A stretch of 64,000 bases of DNA from Roseimicrobium sp. ORNL1 (GCF_011044495.1 NZ_CP049143.1:124001-188000); one strand, 5' to 3'; positions 34,562 to 43,613 are shown, counted from the stretch's first letter. Notes: a model not told the origin generated them from the sequence alone. Numbers and translations: made by a program.

Positions 34562-35365
34562 TCACCCCTTCATCCCACTCCTCAAGTTCCTCCACGCCGC
34601 ATAAAACTGCGTATGCGTCACCACCTGCCGGCGCTGCAAGGCGGCGGCTTGTATCAGGCGCGACCATGCTTCCTCGCCATCGGCGGGGCATTCCCAGAGG
34701 TGCAGGGGGAACCACATCCGCAGGAGCCAGTCCTTGCAGTTGCGGGTGAACTTCTCCGGGCGGCGCTGGGCTTCATCCAGGAGCTTGCCGAGGGCGATGG
34801 TGAAGTCGATGCGGCCCAAGCGCACGCGCTGCGCACACTGTGCCTGATGTACGCTGAAGGCCTCGGCGAGGCTCCATCCGTCCCGCAAGGTTTCGCGGAG
34901 GCGGTCCAGGAGGAGTTTGTCCGTGGCGGTCTCGCGGTCGCCACGTTGCAGGGCGGCGCGGAAGGGCTTGTCCCCGCGGGTGTGACCGCACACCTGCTGC
35001 CAGGCGCGCCAGTAGAGGGAGTGCAGGGCCTCCGGCGCATCAAAGCCATCGGCGTTCTCCAGGTAGATGGGGCGCAGACCCAGATGCACGCGCTGGGCAT
35101 CCAATGCCTCGCAGTCGCGCACGGCCTGCCGTAGATCGATTTCTGCGTACCAGAGCATCCAGCTCGCCACCGCTTCCTCATGGAGCTTCGGCCATTCTGC
35201 ATGGATGAACCGGAACGCCCGCTGCCGGGACTCCCGGTAGCGCCGCAACGCATCCCCTTCCAGGCCTGCGATGTCCTCCTCACCGGGGTCGGCATCAACG
35301 TCCGGGACCTCGACCACAGCAGGGGTCGAGGGGAGGGGGAAGGTCGGGGCCATACGCGAGGACAT
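34562..35365 (-). CDS. Hypothetical protein of the accessory block
   Basis: 267 aa, high GC, predicted mainly helical, with many tryptophans (AEWPKLHEEAVASWMLWYAEID). No known domain was recognised. It is encoded between the zeta gene and a small hypothetical gene, all on the minus strand. Its position in the block suggests a function of the integrated element, but nothing in the sequence supports a specific one. Confidence 0.6.
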   Translation of the reverse strand: MSSRMAPTFPLPSTPAVVEVPDVDADPGEEDIAGLEGDALRRYRESRQRAFRFIHAEWPKLHEEAVASWMLWYAEIDLRQAVRDCEALDAQRVHLGLRPIYLENADGFDAPEALHSLYWRAWQQVCGHTRGDKPFRAALQRGDRETATDKLLLDRLRETLRDGWSLAEAFSVHQAQCAQRVRLGRIDFTIALGKLLDEAQRRPEKFTRNCKDWLLRMWFPLHLWECPADGEEAWSRLIQAAALQRRQVVTHTQFYAAWRNLRSGMKG

Positions 35366-35403
35366 GGGGTAGGGAAGAGGGACGATTGAGAGCGACGGGT
35401 TCT

Positions 35404-35484
35404 CCCAAGGAGCGGCTGCTTTAGCTGCCGTTGCCTCGCGCTTCGGGCGCGAGAAGTGGGCGACTAAAGTCGCCCCTCCTTGGG
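35404..35484. repeat. Palindromic element of the CCAAGGAG family, copy 1
   Basis: About 80 bp bounded by CCCAAGGAG and its complement CTCCTTGGG. Inside are GCGGCTGCTTTAGCTGCCG, CTCGCGCTTCGGGCGCGAG and GGGCGACTAAAGTCGCCC, each a hairpin. An inverted copy lies inside hrpA at 37352-37435 and half a copy at 50528-50555. Confidence 0.8.
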
Positions 35485-35564
35485 GCTGGGGGGTACGAAC
35501 GATGGTACGAAAAGCACGAATAACGAATGCTCAACAGTTGCGCATTCATCTCAGAAACAAGGCT

Positions 35565-35789
35565 TTATGGATTTAGCCCCAATTCGGGCTGTTTGTCCCC
35601 GGCAGCACCCTCGCGCCACGACTCCTCCAGCCCCTGCCACCGGACGGGTTGGATACAGCGCCCTCGGGCACGGTCCCACCACACCGCGCTGAAGATGGCC
35701 GTGGTCTCCGTCCCGTCCTCCAGCCACACCCGCACCGCATCCCCACTCTGGGGCGTGCGCTCGACGACATCATGAATGGGTGATTTCAT
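35565..35789 (-). CDS. Small hypothetical protein
   Basis: 74 aa from the ATG at 35789; two upstream in-frame codons start at 35807. The pattern SGDAVRVWLEDGTETTAIFSAVWWD suggests a small beta-barrel. No family was recognised. It ends the minus-strand accessory block at the side of the RAYT gene. Confidence 0.5.
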   Translation of the reverse strand: MKSPIHDVVERTPQSGDAVRVWLEDGTETTAIFSAVWWDRARGRCIQPVRWQGLEESWREGAAGDKQPELGLNP

Positions 35790-35870
35790 AAGTGTTCTTA
35801 TGAACACTTAAATTGACGGAAGTCAAGGTGGAATGGTCGTGTCGCCGCGCCCAGTGGCGGCCTTGTGGGT

Positions 35871-35952
35871 AGCCGACTTTCTCCGAAAGTCGCAGCCAGA
35901 TGCCGCAGGCATCGTGAGATGTGAGGGCAGCGACTTTCGGAGAAAGTCGGCT
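35871..35952. repeat. REP pair (BIME) downstream of RAYT
   Basis: AGCCGACTTTCTCCGAAAGTCG at 35871-35892 and its inverted copy at 35931-35952 face each other around a CGCAGCCAGATGCCGCAGGCATCG-like spacer. The same pair occurs on the other side of the RAYT gene. Confidence 0.88.
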
Positions 35953-35980
35953 ACTTTGAAATGGGCTGCTTTGCGCGTTG

Positions 35981-36631
35981 CTAGCGGAGGTATCGCCAGT
36001 CTTCGCGTCGGAAGTGGGTAAACGTCCCCGGACCCAGACCGGCCTTGGCGGGATTGTTGGCAATATAGTTCTGAATGGTCATCAGGGCTTCCGGGGTCCG
36101 CACGATGTGGTCGTAGCTTTCCGGCTGCCAGAAGGTGCCGCTTCTCCCCAGTAGTTCATTGATTCTCCCGGCAGAGAATCGCTTCCATGAGAAGCACTGC
36201 TTGGTGATGGATTGCGCTGGTTCCAACGAGACAAGCAGATGCACGTGATTCGGCATCAGCACGAAGTCGCCGAGCTGGTAGCGGTCATTGTCAAAATGAC
36301 GGATGGCTTGCTCCACGAGGGTCCGCACCGCAGGCTTGGCGAGGTGGCAGGCACCGTGGCCCCGGTCCAGATGGTCATGCCAGACATGCGTGAAGCGTTC
36401 GTGGTATTCTCGCTGCGTTTCCGGTGGCAGGGTGAAGAGATTCTCCAACGTGATGCCTTTGGCATGAAGCCATGCATCGCGTGCACGATTCCATGTCCGG
36501 CTGAGCTCTGCAGGGATGGAGTCGTCGGTACGCCAGGTGACAAAGTAGGTGCGTCTTTCCTGCTGCCAGTGTGGCAGGTTGCCTTCGGTGACTTCAATGG
36601 GTTCCCAAGGATTGTATGGGATAAAATCCAT
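35981..36631 (-). CDS. REP-associated tyrosine transposase (RAYT)
   Basis: 216 aa from the ATG at 36631. The Y1-type HUH nuclease signature NHVHLLVS gives histidines at residues 129 and 131, and the later GTFWQPESYDH supplies the conserved tyrosine at about 173 in the motif typical of RAYTs. Such enzymes nick single-stranded REP DNA and are thought to spread REP elements. It is flanked on both sides by REP pairs of the same sequence, so this is a complete REP/RAYT unit. It is a single-copy gene here. Confidence 0.9.
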   Translation of the reverse strand: MDFIPYNPWEPIEVTEGNLPHWQQERRTYFVTWRTDDSIPAELSRTWNRARDAWLHAKGITLENLFTLPPETQREYHERFTHVWHDHLDRGHGACHLAKPAVRTLVEQAIRHFDNDRYQLGDFVLMPNHVHLLVSLEPAQSITKQCFSWKRFSAGRINELLGRSGTFWQPESYDHIVRTPEALMTIQNYIANNPAKAGLGPGTFTHFRREDWRYLR

Positions 36632-36674
36632 GCAGAGCACTACGAGGTCGGCCCCGACGATGCGAGTGAAAAGT

Positions 36675-36759
36675 AGCCGACTTTCTCCGAAAGTCGCAGC
36701 CTATGCCGCAGGCATCGATGTGAGAGTTTGATGAGAGCGACTTTCGGAGAAAGTCGGCT
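36675..36759. repeat. REP pair (BIME) upstream of RAYT
   Basis: AGCCGACTTTCTCCGAAAGTCG at 36675-36696 and its inverted copy at 36738-36759 with a TGCCGCAGGCATCG-containing spacer; same design as the pair at 35871-35952. It lies between the RAYT start and the end of hrpA. Confidence 0.88.
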
Positions 36760-36779
36760 ACTTTGATGTCGGCTACTTA

Positions 36780-39700
36780 CTACCCCAGCATCGCCTCCAG
36801 CCGCTTCTCACTCACCGGCTGCGCGGTGCCGAGTTCAGGCGCAAACACCTGCACGCGGAATTCTTCCAGCATCCAGCGGTAGGTTTCGTGTTGGGACTTG
36901 GGCACGTGGGTGGGCCAGGCGTCGAAGGCGAAGTCGGCGATGAGGTCGGCTTTGGCGTCGTCCTTGGCGGGGTTGGCGATCCAGCGGTCGTTGCGGACCT
37001 GGATGGCCTTGAGATAGCGGGCGAGGTGGGTGAGTTGCGCGTGCGGGGTCACGGCGAGCACATCGGGGGGCACGAGGCGCTGCACGTCTTTCTCCAGGCC
37101 GGGATAGCGCTTGGAGAGCGTGAGCAGCTTGCCCTTCTGCTCCTGCACCTGGGTGACGAGGGACTTCACACGATGCGTGAGCGCGGGCAGCTCGCGGCGC
37201 ACCTGGTCGCACAGCGCGAGGAAACGTTTCTCCGTGAGTGGGAACACGGGGTCGAGCCGCAGCGCATGCGCGAGGATGTGCTCATAGGCGCTCTGTTGGA
37301 GTTGCTCAGCGGAGGTCTTCACCAGGCTGCTGGAGCTTGGGCTCGCGCTATTCCCAAGGAGGGGCGACTTTAGTCGCCCACTATCCCGCGCTTCGAGCGC
37401 GAGCGAAACGGCAGCTAAAGCAGCCGCTCCTTGGAGTCCGCGCCCGCTGTTGCTGCTGCTGTTACTACCGCCAATGCCGAGACCGATGCCGCGCAGCTCC
37501 TTCATGAGCCACACAAGGTCCTTGCCCAGGGCTATCTCCGCCAGCTTGCGCACGCCACCCACGGAGACACGTGCGGCTTCTTCACGCGTGCGGTAAAGGC
37601 GCACATCCACCTCATGCTCGCGCGCGGCGAGGCCGAACCAACCGCGCACCTCCACGCCGGCGACGTGCTCCACCACGAGGCTCTCGGGCAGGTCGCCAAA
37701 GGACCAGGCCTTCAGCGCGTGCCGCTCCACGCGGGCCACGGTCTTCTCCCACGCATCGGATTTCACGTCCTGCTTCTTCACCGTCTTCTGGATCTCGCTG
37801 AGGTCGCGGCCCACCATGAGGGTGTTCTTCTTCTGGTCCAGCACCTCCACGCGCGGATGCAGGTGGCCCGGCAGGCTGTTCGGCGGCCAGTCCTCCGGCT
37901 TCACGTCGATGCCATAGCGCCGCGTGAGATGATTAGCGAAGGTGGCGAAGAAATCGCCCGTGCCCGGGTCGAACTCGTGCGCCACCTCACGCGCCTTGGC
38001 CTCGATGGGCATGAAGCTGCGACGCAAGGCACGAGGCAGCGCGCGCATGAGCACGGTGGCAATCTCCTCGCGCAGGCCGGGCACCATCCACTGCACCTGG
38101 GCACTGGTGAGATGCGCGGCGATTTGCATCGGCACACGCACAGTCACGCCATCGTCCTCCTCACCGGGACGGTATTGATAGGTCACGGGCAGCACGCTGT
38201 TCCCCACGGAGACCTGATCCGGGAAAAGCTTCGGGTCACACGCGAAGTCCTCGCCACGTGTCAGCTCCTCCTCCGTCACGCAGAGGAAGGAAGGCTGCTC
38301 CGCCGCGCGCTCATTCACGAACTGGTTCAGGTCATGGATGGAGGAAATGTTCGCGCCGTGCAGGTGCCGCTGGTAGAAGGCGAAGAGCCGCTCATCGATG
38401 GCATACACGCGATTGTCCCGCACGCGCGTGAGCATGGTCTCTATCTTCTCACGCAAAGTGTGGTTGTGCTTGTAGAAGCGCAGCGTGATGGGTGTATCGC
38501 GGTTATCGATAAGCGCGCCACGGATAAACAAATCCGTCGCCGCCACGGCATCCACTTTGCCGAAGTCGATGCTCTGCCGCTTCACCTCCAGCCCGTGCAG
38601 CAGCGTGCGCTGCGTGACGAGCACACGTCCCGCCTTCGCATTCCACTGCGGCTCGCTGTATTTGTACTGCACCAGGTGCGCGCCCAGCTCGGCAATCCAG
38701 TCGGGCTGTATCTTCGCCACGGTGCGGGCGAAGAGCTGCGAGGTATGCACTATCTCACCGGCCACAATCCACGCGGGCTGCTTGCTCTTCTCCTGCTGGC
38801 CCGGCTTGGCATGCGGCGCATTCTTCTCGCGACGCTCATACAGGTTCGAGCCCGGGAAGAGCATCACCTCGCGATTGCCGCCCGCCTTGTAGATATTCTT
38901 CCCTTCCTTCAGCGCGATGTGGCTGAGCTGTCCCGCGAGGATGCAGCGATGCACGCGGTCCTCCACGGTGAGTGTGGTCTTCAGCTCGCCTGCCGCAGCG
39001 GCCTCACGCAGGTCGCGGTCGAAGGTCTCTGTGAGCTGCTTCCAGATATCGCGCCACTCCGTCATGCGCGTGAAGGAGAGGAAGCTCGATTTGCAAAACT
39101 TGCCCAGCGCATTGCGCGAGCGCTGGCCGGGTTCTGGAGACGCGCTCCAGATTTTCCACAGCGTCATGAAGTCCGAGTCCGGCGCGGCGAAGGCCTTGTG
39201 CGCGGCATTGGCCTGCTCCTTCTTCTCCTCCGGTCGTTCACGCGGGTCGGGAATGCTCAGCCCCGCGGCGATGACGAGCATCTCAGGCAGCACCCGCTCC
39301 TCGCGTGCCTGCAGTAGCATACGGCCCAGCGTGGGGTCCAGTGGCAGCTTCGCAAGTTCATGCCCCAGCGAGGTGAGATCATGCGTGTCACTCAGCGAGC
39401 CGAGCTCGCGCAGCAATTCATAACCACCGCGCACCGCCGCATGCGAGGGCGGATTGATGAACGGGAAGCTCTCGATATCACCCAGCTTGAAGGCCTTCAT
39501 GCGCAGGATGACCTCCGCGAGATTCGCCCGCTGGATTTCCGGCATGGTGAAGCGTTCGCGCTTCAGGTAGTCCTCCTGTGAAAAGAGGCGGATGCATATG
39601 CCATCCTGCACACGACCCGCGCGACCGGCACGCTGGTTCGCGCTGCTCTGCGACACGGCCTCCACCGGCAGGCGCTTCGTGCGCGTGCGGGAGTTGTACC

Positions 39701-40730
39701 GGCTCACACGCGCGAGGCCGCTGTCGATCACATAACGGATGCGCGGGATGGTGATGGATGTCTCCGCCACGTTCGTCGCGATGACCACGCGGCGTTTCCT
39801 TCCCGGGGAGAAGATGCGTTGCTGCTCTGCGGAGGCCATGCGACCAAAGAGCGGCAGCACCTCATAGCCATTGCCGATGCGTCCCTCAATGAGATCACGT
39901 GCATCACGAATGTCCCGCTCCGTCGGCATGAAGACGAGGATGTCGCCCTCATTGCTCTCGATGAGTGAGTCCTCCACCGCCGCCACCGCCGCATCGATGA
40001 CGCCCATGTCTTCATCCTCTTCCTCGAAGGGGCGGTAGCGAATCTCGACGGGATACAATCGGCCGGACACCTCGATGATGGGCGCATTGCCAAAGGCCTT
40101 GGAGAACGCCTCCGTATCGATGGTCGCAGACGTGACCAGCAGCTTCAGGTCCGGGCGCTTCTTCAGCAGGCCCACGAGGTAGCCCAGCAGGAAGTCGATA
40201 TTCAGCGAGCGCTCATGCGCCTCATCCAGGATGAGCACCGAGTAGCCGCGCAGCATCGGGTCGCTCTGGATTTCCGCGAGCAGGATGCCGTCCGTCATGA
40301 ACTTCACCCGCGTGTCGCGGCTCGTGTCATCCGCGAAGCGCATCTTGCACCCCACGAGACCGCCCCAGGGCACATTGAGTTCCTCCGCCACGCGCTTGGA
40401 GACACTCATCGCCGCCACGCGTCGCGGCTGGGTGCAGCCAATTTTTCCCCGAGCGTCCGGCAGCGCCTCCAGGCACATCTTCGGAAGCTGCGTCGTCTTC
40501 CCCGAGCCCGTCTCCCCCGCGAGAATCACGACCTGGTGCTGCCGTATCGCCGCCACAATCTCCTCCCGCCGCGCCGTGATGGGCAGGTCTGCGGGATAGC
40601 GGATGTTGAGGGTGGGGGACACGGGGGATGGGAGCGTGGGAGATTGAGGGCCGGGAATATGCCTCAAGTCGCGGGAAGAGCAGGTGATTTTGAGAACGCT
40701 GGGGCGTGGTGGCAATCCAGCAGGATGCAT
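36780..40730 (-). CDS. hrpA: ATP-dependent RNA helicase HrpA
   Basis: 1316 aa from the ATG at 40730; the frame reads on upstream only through repeat copy B. Walker A GETGSGKT is at residues 72-79, DEAH at 169-172, with HA2, OB-fold and the DUF3418 extension following, and the length is typical of bacterial HrpA. It is a DEAH-box RNA helicase of RNA metabolism. Residues about 1099-1126 (LQGAAALAAVSLALEARDSG and following) are encoded by a palindromic repeat of the CCAAGGAG family, next to a serine/asparagine-rich stretch. This insert keeps the frame and so lengthens a surface linker. Confidence 0.93.
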   Translation of the reverse strand: MHPAGLPPRPSVLKITCSSRDLRHIPGPQSPTLPSPVSPTLNIRYPADLPITARREEIVAAIRQHQVVILAGETGSGKTTQLPKMCLEALPDARGKIGCTQPRRVAAMSVSKRVAEELNVPWGGLVGCKMRFADDTSRDTRVKFMTDGILLAEIQSDPMLRGYSVLILDEAHERSLNIDFLLGYLVGLLKKRPDLKLLVTSATIDTEAFSKAFGNAPIIEVSGRLYPVEIRYRPFEEEDEDMGVIDAAVAAVEDSLIESNEGDILVFMPTERDIRDARDLIEGRIGNGYEVLPLFGRMASAEQQRIFSPGRKRRVVIATNVAETSITIPRIRYVIDSGLARVSRYNSRTRTKRLPVEAVSQSSANQRAGRAGRVQDGICIRLFSQEDYLKRERFTMPEIQRANLAEVILRMKAFKLGDIESFPFINPPSHAAVRGGYELLRELGSLSDTHDLTSLGHELAKLPLDPTLGRMLLQAREERVLPEMLVIAAGLSIPDPRERPEEKKEQANAAHKAFAAPDSDFMTLWKIWSASPEPGQRSRNALGKFCKSSFLSFTRMTEWRDIWKQLTETFDRDLREAAAAGELKTTLTVEDRVHRCILAGQLSHIALKEGKNIYKAGGNREVMLFPGSNLYERREKNAPHAKPGQQEKSKQPAWIVAGEIVHTSQLFARTVAKIQPDWIAELGAHLVQYKYSEPQWNAKAGRVLVTQRTLLHGLEVKRQSIDFGKVDAVAATDLFIRGALIDNRDTPITLRFYKHNHTLREKIETMLTRVRDNRVYAIDERLFAFYQRHLHGANISSIHDLNQFVNERAAEQPSFLCVTEEELTRGEDFACDPKLFPDQVSVGNSVLPVTYQYRPGEEDDGVTVRVPMQIAAHLTSAQVQWMVPGLREEIATVLMRALPRALRRSFMPIEAKAREVAHEFDPGTGDFFATFANHLTRRYGIDVKPEDWPPNSLPGHLHPRVEVLDQKKNTLMVGRDLSEIQKTVKKQDVKSDAWEKTVARVERHALKAWSFGDLPESLVVEHVAGVEVRGWFGLAAREHEVDVRLYRTREEAARVSVGGVRKLAEIALGKDLVWLMKELRGIGLGIGGSNSSSNSGRGLQGAAALAAVSLALEARDSGRLKSPLLGNSASPSSSSLVKTSAEQLQQSAYEHILAHALRLDPVFPLTEKRFLALCDQVRRELPALTHRVKSLVTQVQEQKGKLLTLSKRYPGLEKDVQRLVPPDVLAVTPHAQLTHLARYLKAIQVRNDRWIANPAKDDAKADLIADFAFDAWPTHVPKSQHETYRWMLEEFRVQVFAPELGTAQPVSEKRLEAMLG
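37352..37435. repeat. Palindromic element copy inside hrpA
   Basis: The family seen at 35404-35484 occurs here in the opposite order: GGGCGACTTTAGTCGCCC, CGCGCTTCGAGCGCGAG and GGCAGCTAAAGCAGCCGC between CCCAAGGAGG and CCGCTCCTTGG. It is 84 bp (a multiple of three) and translated as part of hrpA. Confidence 0.85.
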
Positions 40731-40794
40731 GGGCGCCAGGGTAAGAAAACGAGGTGAAATACGCGCCTGATTCGGAAGCAGTGACGCGAAGCGT

Positions 40795-40969
40795 CCTTGG
40801 ACTGCGCGCAGCCCTGCCGCCGCTTTCCAGAGTCCACAGCCTGCTGTGGCGATGGCGACACTCGCTCGTGGCGTGATGCGTCCAGAAGAGTTTGGCGACT
40901 TCGTCGCAGTGAAGCGTGCAGCAGGCTGCACTTGAGGAAAGCGGCAGCAGGGCTGCACGCAGTCCAAGG
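40795..40969. repeat. Dispersed inverted-end element, copy B
   Basis: 175 bp with the same CCTTGG...CCAAGG ends and the same inner blocks as the other four copies. It lies 65 bp upstream of the hrpA start codon and 128 bp from the accD stop. Confidence 0.9.
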
Positions 40970-41097
40970 TGGCTTCGCCACACAAGTTACCCTATGGGCG
41001 AGATTGTGGTGTCATGAGCATATGATGTGGCCGAGCGTGATGGCACAGAGATTCCTCCCTACATCATGGTCATGCATGTCACGCCGTCGCACCGAGA

Positions 41098-41979
41098 TCA
41101 CGCCGCCCTCGCCGTCTCACTGGCGCCGATGCTGGCACTCTCCCCATTCCCAACGCTCACATAGCCCAGCAGGCGCACGAGCGTCTCGCGCATCTTCTCG
41201 CGCGGCACAATCATGTCCACCAGGCCATGCTCCAGCATGAACTCGGCGGTCTGGAAGCCAGGGGGCAGGTCGCTGTGGGTCGTTTCCTTCACCACGCGCG
41301 GACCGGCGAAACCAATCATGCACTTCGGTTCCGCAAGGATGATGTCACCCACGGTCGCGAAGCTCGCCGTCACGCCACCCGTGGTCGGGTGGGTGAGCAC
41401 GGAGATGTAGGGCAGCTTTGCCTCGCCATGACGCGCCAGAGCGCCGCAGGTCTTGGCCATCTGCATGAGGCTCAGGATACCCTCATGCATGCGTGCGCCG
41501 CCGGAAGCGCTGAAGATGATGACCGCACAACCATCCGCCGTCGCGGCCTCGATGGCGCGGGTGATTTTCTCACCGACCACGCTGCCCATGCTCGCGCCCA
41601 GGAAGCGGAAGTCCATAATCGCCAGCACCACGGGGATGCCATCCATTTTCGCGCGACCCGTGACCACCGCTTCGGTCAGGCCGGTCTTGGCCTGGTAGGC
41701 CTTCACCTTGCCGAGGTAGTCCTTGAAGCCGAGGGCGTCCACGGAGTCCAGGTTCGCATCCATTTCCTGGAAGGAGCCTTCATCCACGAGGCTGGCGATG
41801 CGTTCCGCCGAGGTCAGGGTGAAATGATGGTCGCAATGCGTGCAGACCTTCATGTTCTTGGCCAGGGCGACTTCGTAGAGGCTTTCGCCGCAGGAGGGAC
41901 ACTTGATCCAGAGTCCCTCTGGCATGTCCTTTTTCTTCTCGCCGAGGTTGGAGACGTTGCGCTTGGAAAAGATTCCCAT
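41098..41979 (-). CDS. accD: Acetyl-CoA carboxylase carboxyltransferase beta subunit
   Basis: 293 aa. The C4 zinc finger is formed by Cys27, Cys30, Cys46 and Cys49 (CPSC and CTHC). The carboxyltransferase core has MDFRFLGASMGSVVGEK and the SGGARMHEG oxyanion loop. It pairs with AccA, encoded elsewhere, to transfer carboxyl from biotin to acetyl-CoA in fatty-acid synthesis. Length is normal. It is the last recognisable housekeeping gene before the second accessory island. Confidence 0.96.
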   Translation of the reverse strand: MGIFSKRNVSNLGEKKKDMPEGLWIKCPSCGESLYEVALAKNMKVCTHCDHHFTLTSAERIASLVDEGSFQEMDANLDSVDALGFKDYLGKVKAYQAKTGLTEAVVTGRAKMDGIPVVLAIMDFRFLGASMGSVVGEKITRAIEAATADGCAVIIFSASGGARMHEGILSLMQMAKTCGALARHGEAKLPYISVLTHPTTGGVTASFATVGDIILAEPKCMIGFAGPRVVKETTHSDLPPGFQTAEFMLEHGLVDMIVPREKMRETLVRLLGYVSVGNGESASIGASETARAA

Positions 41980-42231
41980 GGAGGTGGTCGTAGGGGAAAG
42001 GGGTGAAAGTCGGGCTGTGGGCTGCCGCGTGTGCCGGGGGATGAACTCAGTTCAGATCCAGCGGCGGGCGCGGGCAGGTGGGTGGGTCTATGGCAATCGG
42101 TTGAACCGGAATGCTAACCGCGGGCGACCGTGATCACAACTACCTTTTGGGGAACTATGCACTTCACAAAAGTGGGTGCAGTTGGGTGTGTGGATTGACG
42201 GTTTTTAGGGGATGAGCTGGGATAACAGAGT

Positions 42232-42534
42232 ATGCCTAATATCGCGCCCTTCCCGTTCATGGATGACACCGATTACGATCACCTGTTCGGTATCGCCACT
42301 GATGGCCATATTCCGTATGAGGAGTGGGTGCAGAAGCTTCATAAGCAGGAGTCGGAGGCTGCATCAGAGGGTTGGACTCCATACCGCACATACATCAATC
42401 CCTCCTTCTTCGAGGAATGGTGCAAAAAGAACCAACAGCCTCTTTCTACTGAGTCCGTCTTTCTCTACTCCCAAATCCTTTTCAAGGGCATGGCGAGCCT
42501 CCTCTGGCCGGGGGATCTTCGGGAAGAGGGCTGA
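42232..42534 (+). CDS. Hypothetical protein at island edge
   Basis: 100 aa, polar, with FMDDTDYDHLFGIATDG and several tryptophans, no signal peptide or known motif. Lower GC than accD. It is the first gene of the second accessory island. Coding is likely from its length and composition only. Confidence 0.55.
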   Translation: MPNIAPFPFMDDTDYDHLFGIATDGHIPYEEWVQKLHKQESEAASEGWTPYRTYINPSFFEEWCKKNQQPLSTESVFLYSQILFKGMASLLWPGDLREEG

Positions 42535-42586
42535 ACACTCTGTTCCTTCGAGGAAGGACTGTAGCGCTGAGCTTGTCTCAAGCTGC

Positions 42587-42765
42587 ATCTGTACATCTTA
42601 ACTCAGATCACGCTTAGTGTACAGATCAAAGATGCCTCTGAGGGAAGCCCAAAGGGCCTTCGACTACGCTTTGTCTGAATAGCTACGCGCTGACTCTGAC
42701 GGTTTACCTGCAACCGTGGTTCAGCATCTGTACATGCTACTCCAGATTGAGGGAGGAGTACAGAT
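42587..42765. repeat. Two spaced dyads of ATCTGTACA/TGTACAGAT
   Basis: ATCTGTACA at 42587-42595 with TGTACAGAT at 42618-42626, and again ATCTGTACA at 42726-42734 with GTACAGAT at 42758-42765. The arms are 22-23 bp apart in each dyad. The second dyad reaches the stop codon of the minus-strand gene at 42765. Confidence 0.65.
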
Positions 42766-43325
42766 TATTCGTTACCGTTGCTCCGCGAGGCAATTGCGGA
42801 AGGGAAAAAGGCCAGACAGATAGCCTCGAACATTCCAATTAGAGCTTCTCTTGTCTGGTGTGGGCTCTGACTTAGATAGTATACTTGAGATTCCACCCAA
42901 CCTGGGAACATTGGATTAGACATGAGTTTCTGCCATGCTTCCGGCTGGCCTTCCGCACATATGGACAATCCAAGGGTAATTGCCATTCGTTCATTATGGC
43001 GACAATGGCAATGTTCAGGGCGAGGGGAGGGCTTAAGTTTAAGCGATGGATACCTCAAGATTGCGTCAACCAGTAAGCCAGCGATCTTAGGCTTCTGGAT
43101 TCGATCCGCGTCGTTAATCTGGAATCGCTGCACTAGCTCGCGGCGACTGATTAAGTACTCCTCTACACATCGGCCTGCCGTAATGGGGCAGAAATCCCAA
43201 CTCTCCTCTATTTCAGGCGTGTGGTACTTTATCAAATGCCACGCCCCAATGAGTTGGACGAGCCGCTTTTTTCTCAGCGAGTCCGTATTAGGTCCAACCC
43301 AAACTGAACCACTTCCAGTATCCAT
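42765..43325 (-). CDS. Hypothetical protein of accessory island
   Basis: 186 aa, predicted mostly helical and rich in tryptophan, cysteine and histidine (ERMAITLGLSICAEG, WDFCPITAGRCVEEY). No domain was recognised. It is the last gene of a possible three-gene minus-strand operon whose first member is a small ribbon-helix-helix protein. Confidence 0.55.
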   Translation of the reverse strand: MDTGSGSVWVGPNTDSLRKKRLVQLIGAWHLIKYHTPEIEESWDFCPITAGRCVEEYLISRRELVQRFQINDADRIQKPKIAGLLVDAILRYPSLKLKPSPRPEHCHCRHNERMAITLGLSICAEGQPEAWQKLMSNPMFPGWVESQVYYLSQSPHQTREALIGMFEAICLAFFPSAIASRSNGNE

Positions 43326-43415
43326 ATGTGCGCGATGGAGATTGTAGTCACGGCCTCTCCACTTGGAGAGGCTCGCAACCTTCCTGTGTCCATTAAGTGA
43401 ACTTGAACCTATTTC

Positions 43416-43613
43416 CTACTTGGCAGGAAATGGATATCTTTGGAGCAAAGAACGCATCGCGTCCAGCACTCCTTCACTTGTGGATTCATCTGACGAATTC
43501 GGTCTTCCCGAGTACAGTTTCCCCCTCATTTCCTCCGTATCGGAAATGATTCTCTCGGCTTGTACTTCGGATTCACGAAGCAGGTCAGCGATACTAATCT
43601 GGGCAGAATTCAT
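43416..43613 (-). CDS. Small hypothetical protein
   Basis: 65 aa from the ATG at 43613; the frame extends 10 codons further. It has an amphipathic start MNSAQISIADLLRESEVQ and a helical end. It lies 90 bp before the 186-aa gene and 111 bp after the ribbon-helix-helix gene on the same strand. Confidence 0.45.
   Translation of the reverse strand: MNSAQISIADLLRESEVQAERIISDTEEMRGKLYSGRPNSSDESTSEGVLDAMRSLLQRYPFPAK

Noticed and set aside
37431-39317. A 628-codon plus-strand open frame opposite hrpA
   Set aside because: It is a high-GC shadow of hrpA, with histidine- and leucine-rich composition and no recognisable domain; the minus-strand helicase motifs decide the strand.
40731-40985. N-terminal extension of HrpA
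   Set aside because: Also read-through of a dispersed repeat copy; HrpA homology starts after the ATG at 40730.
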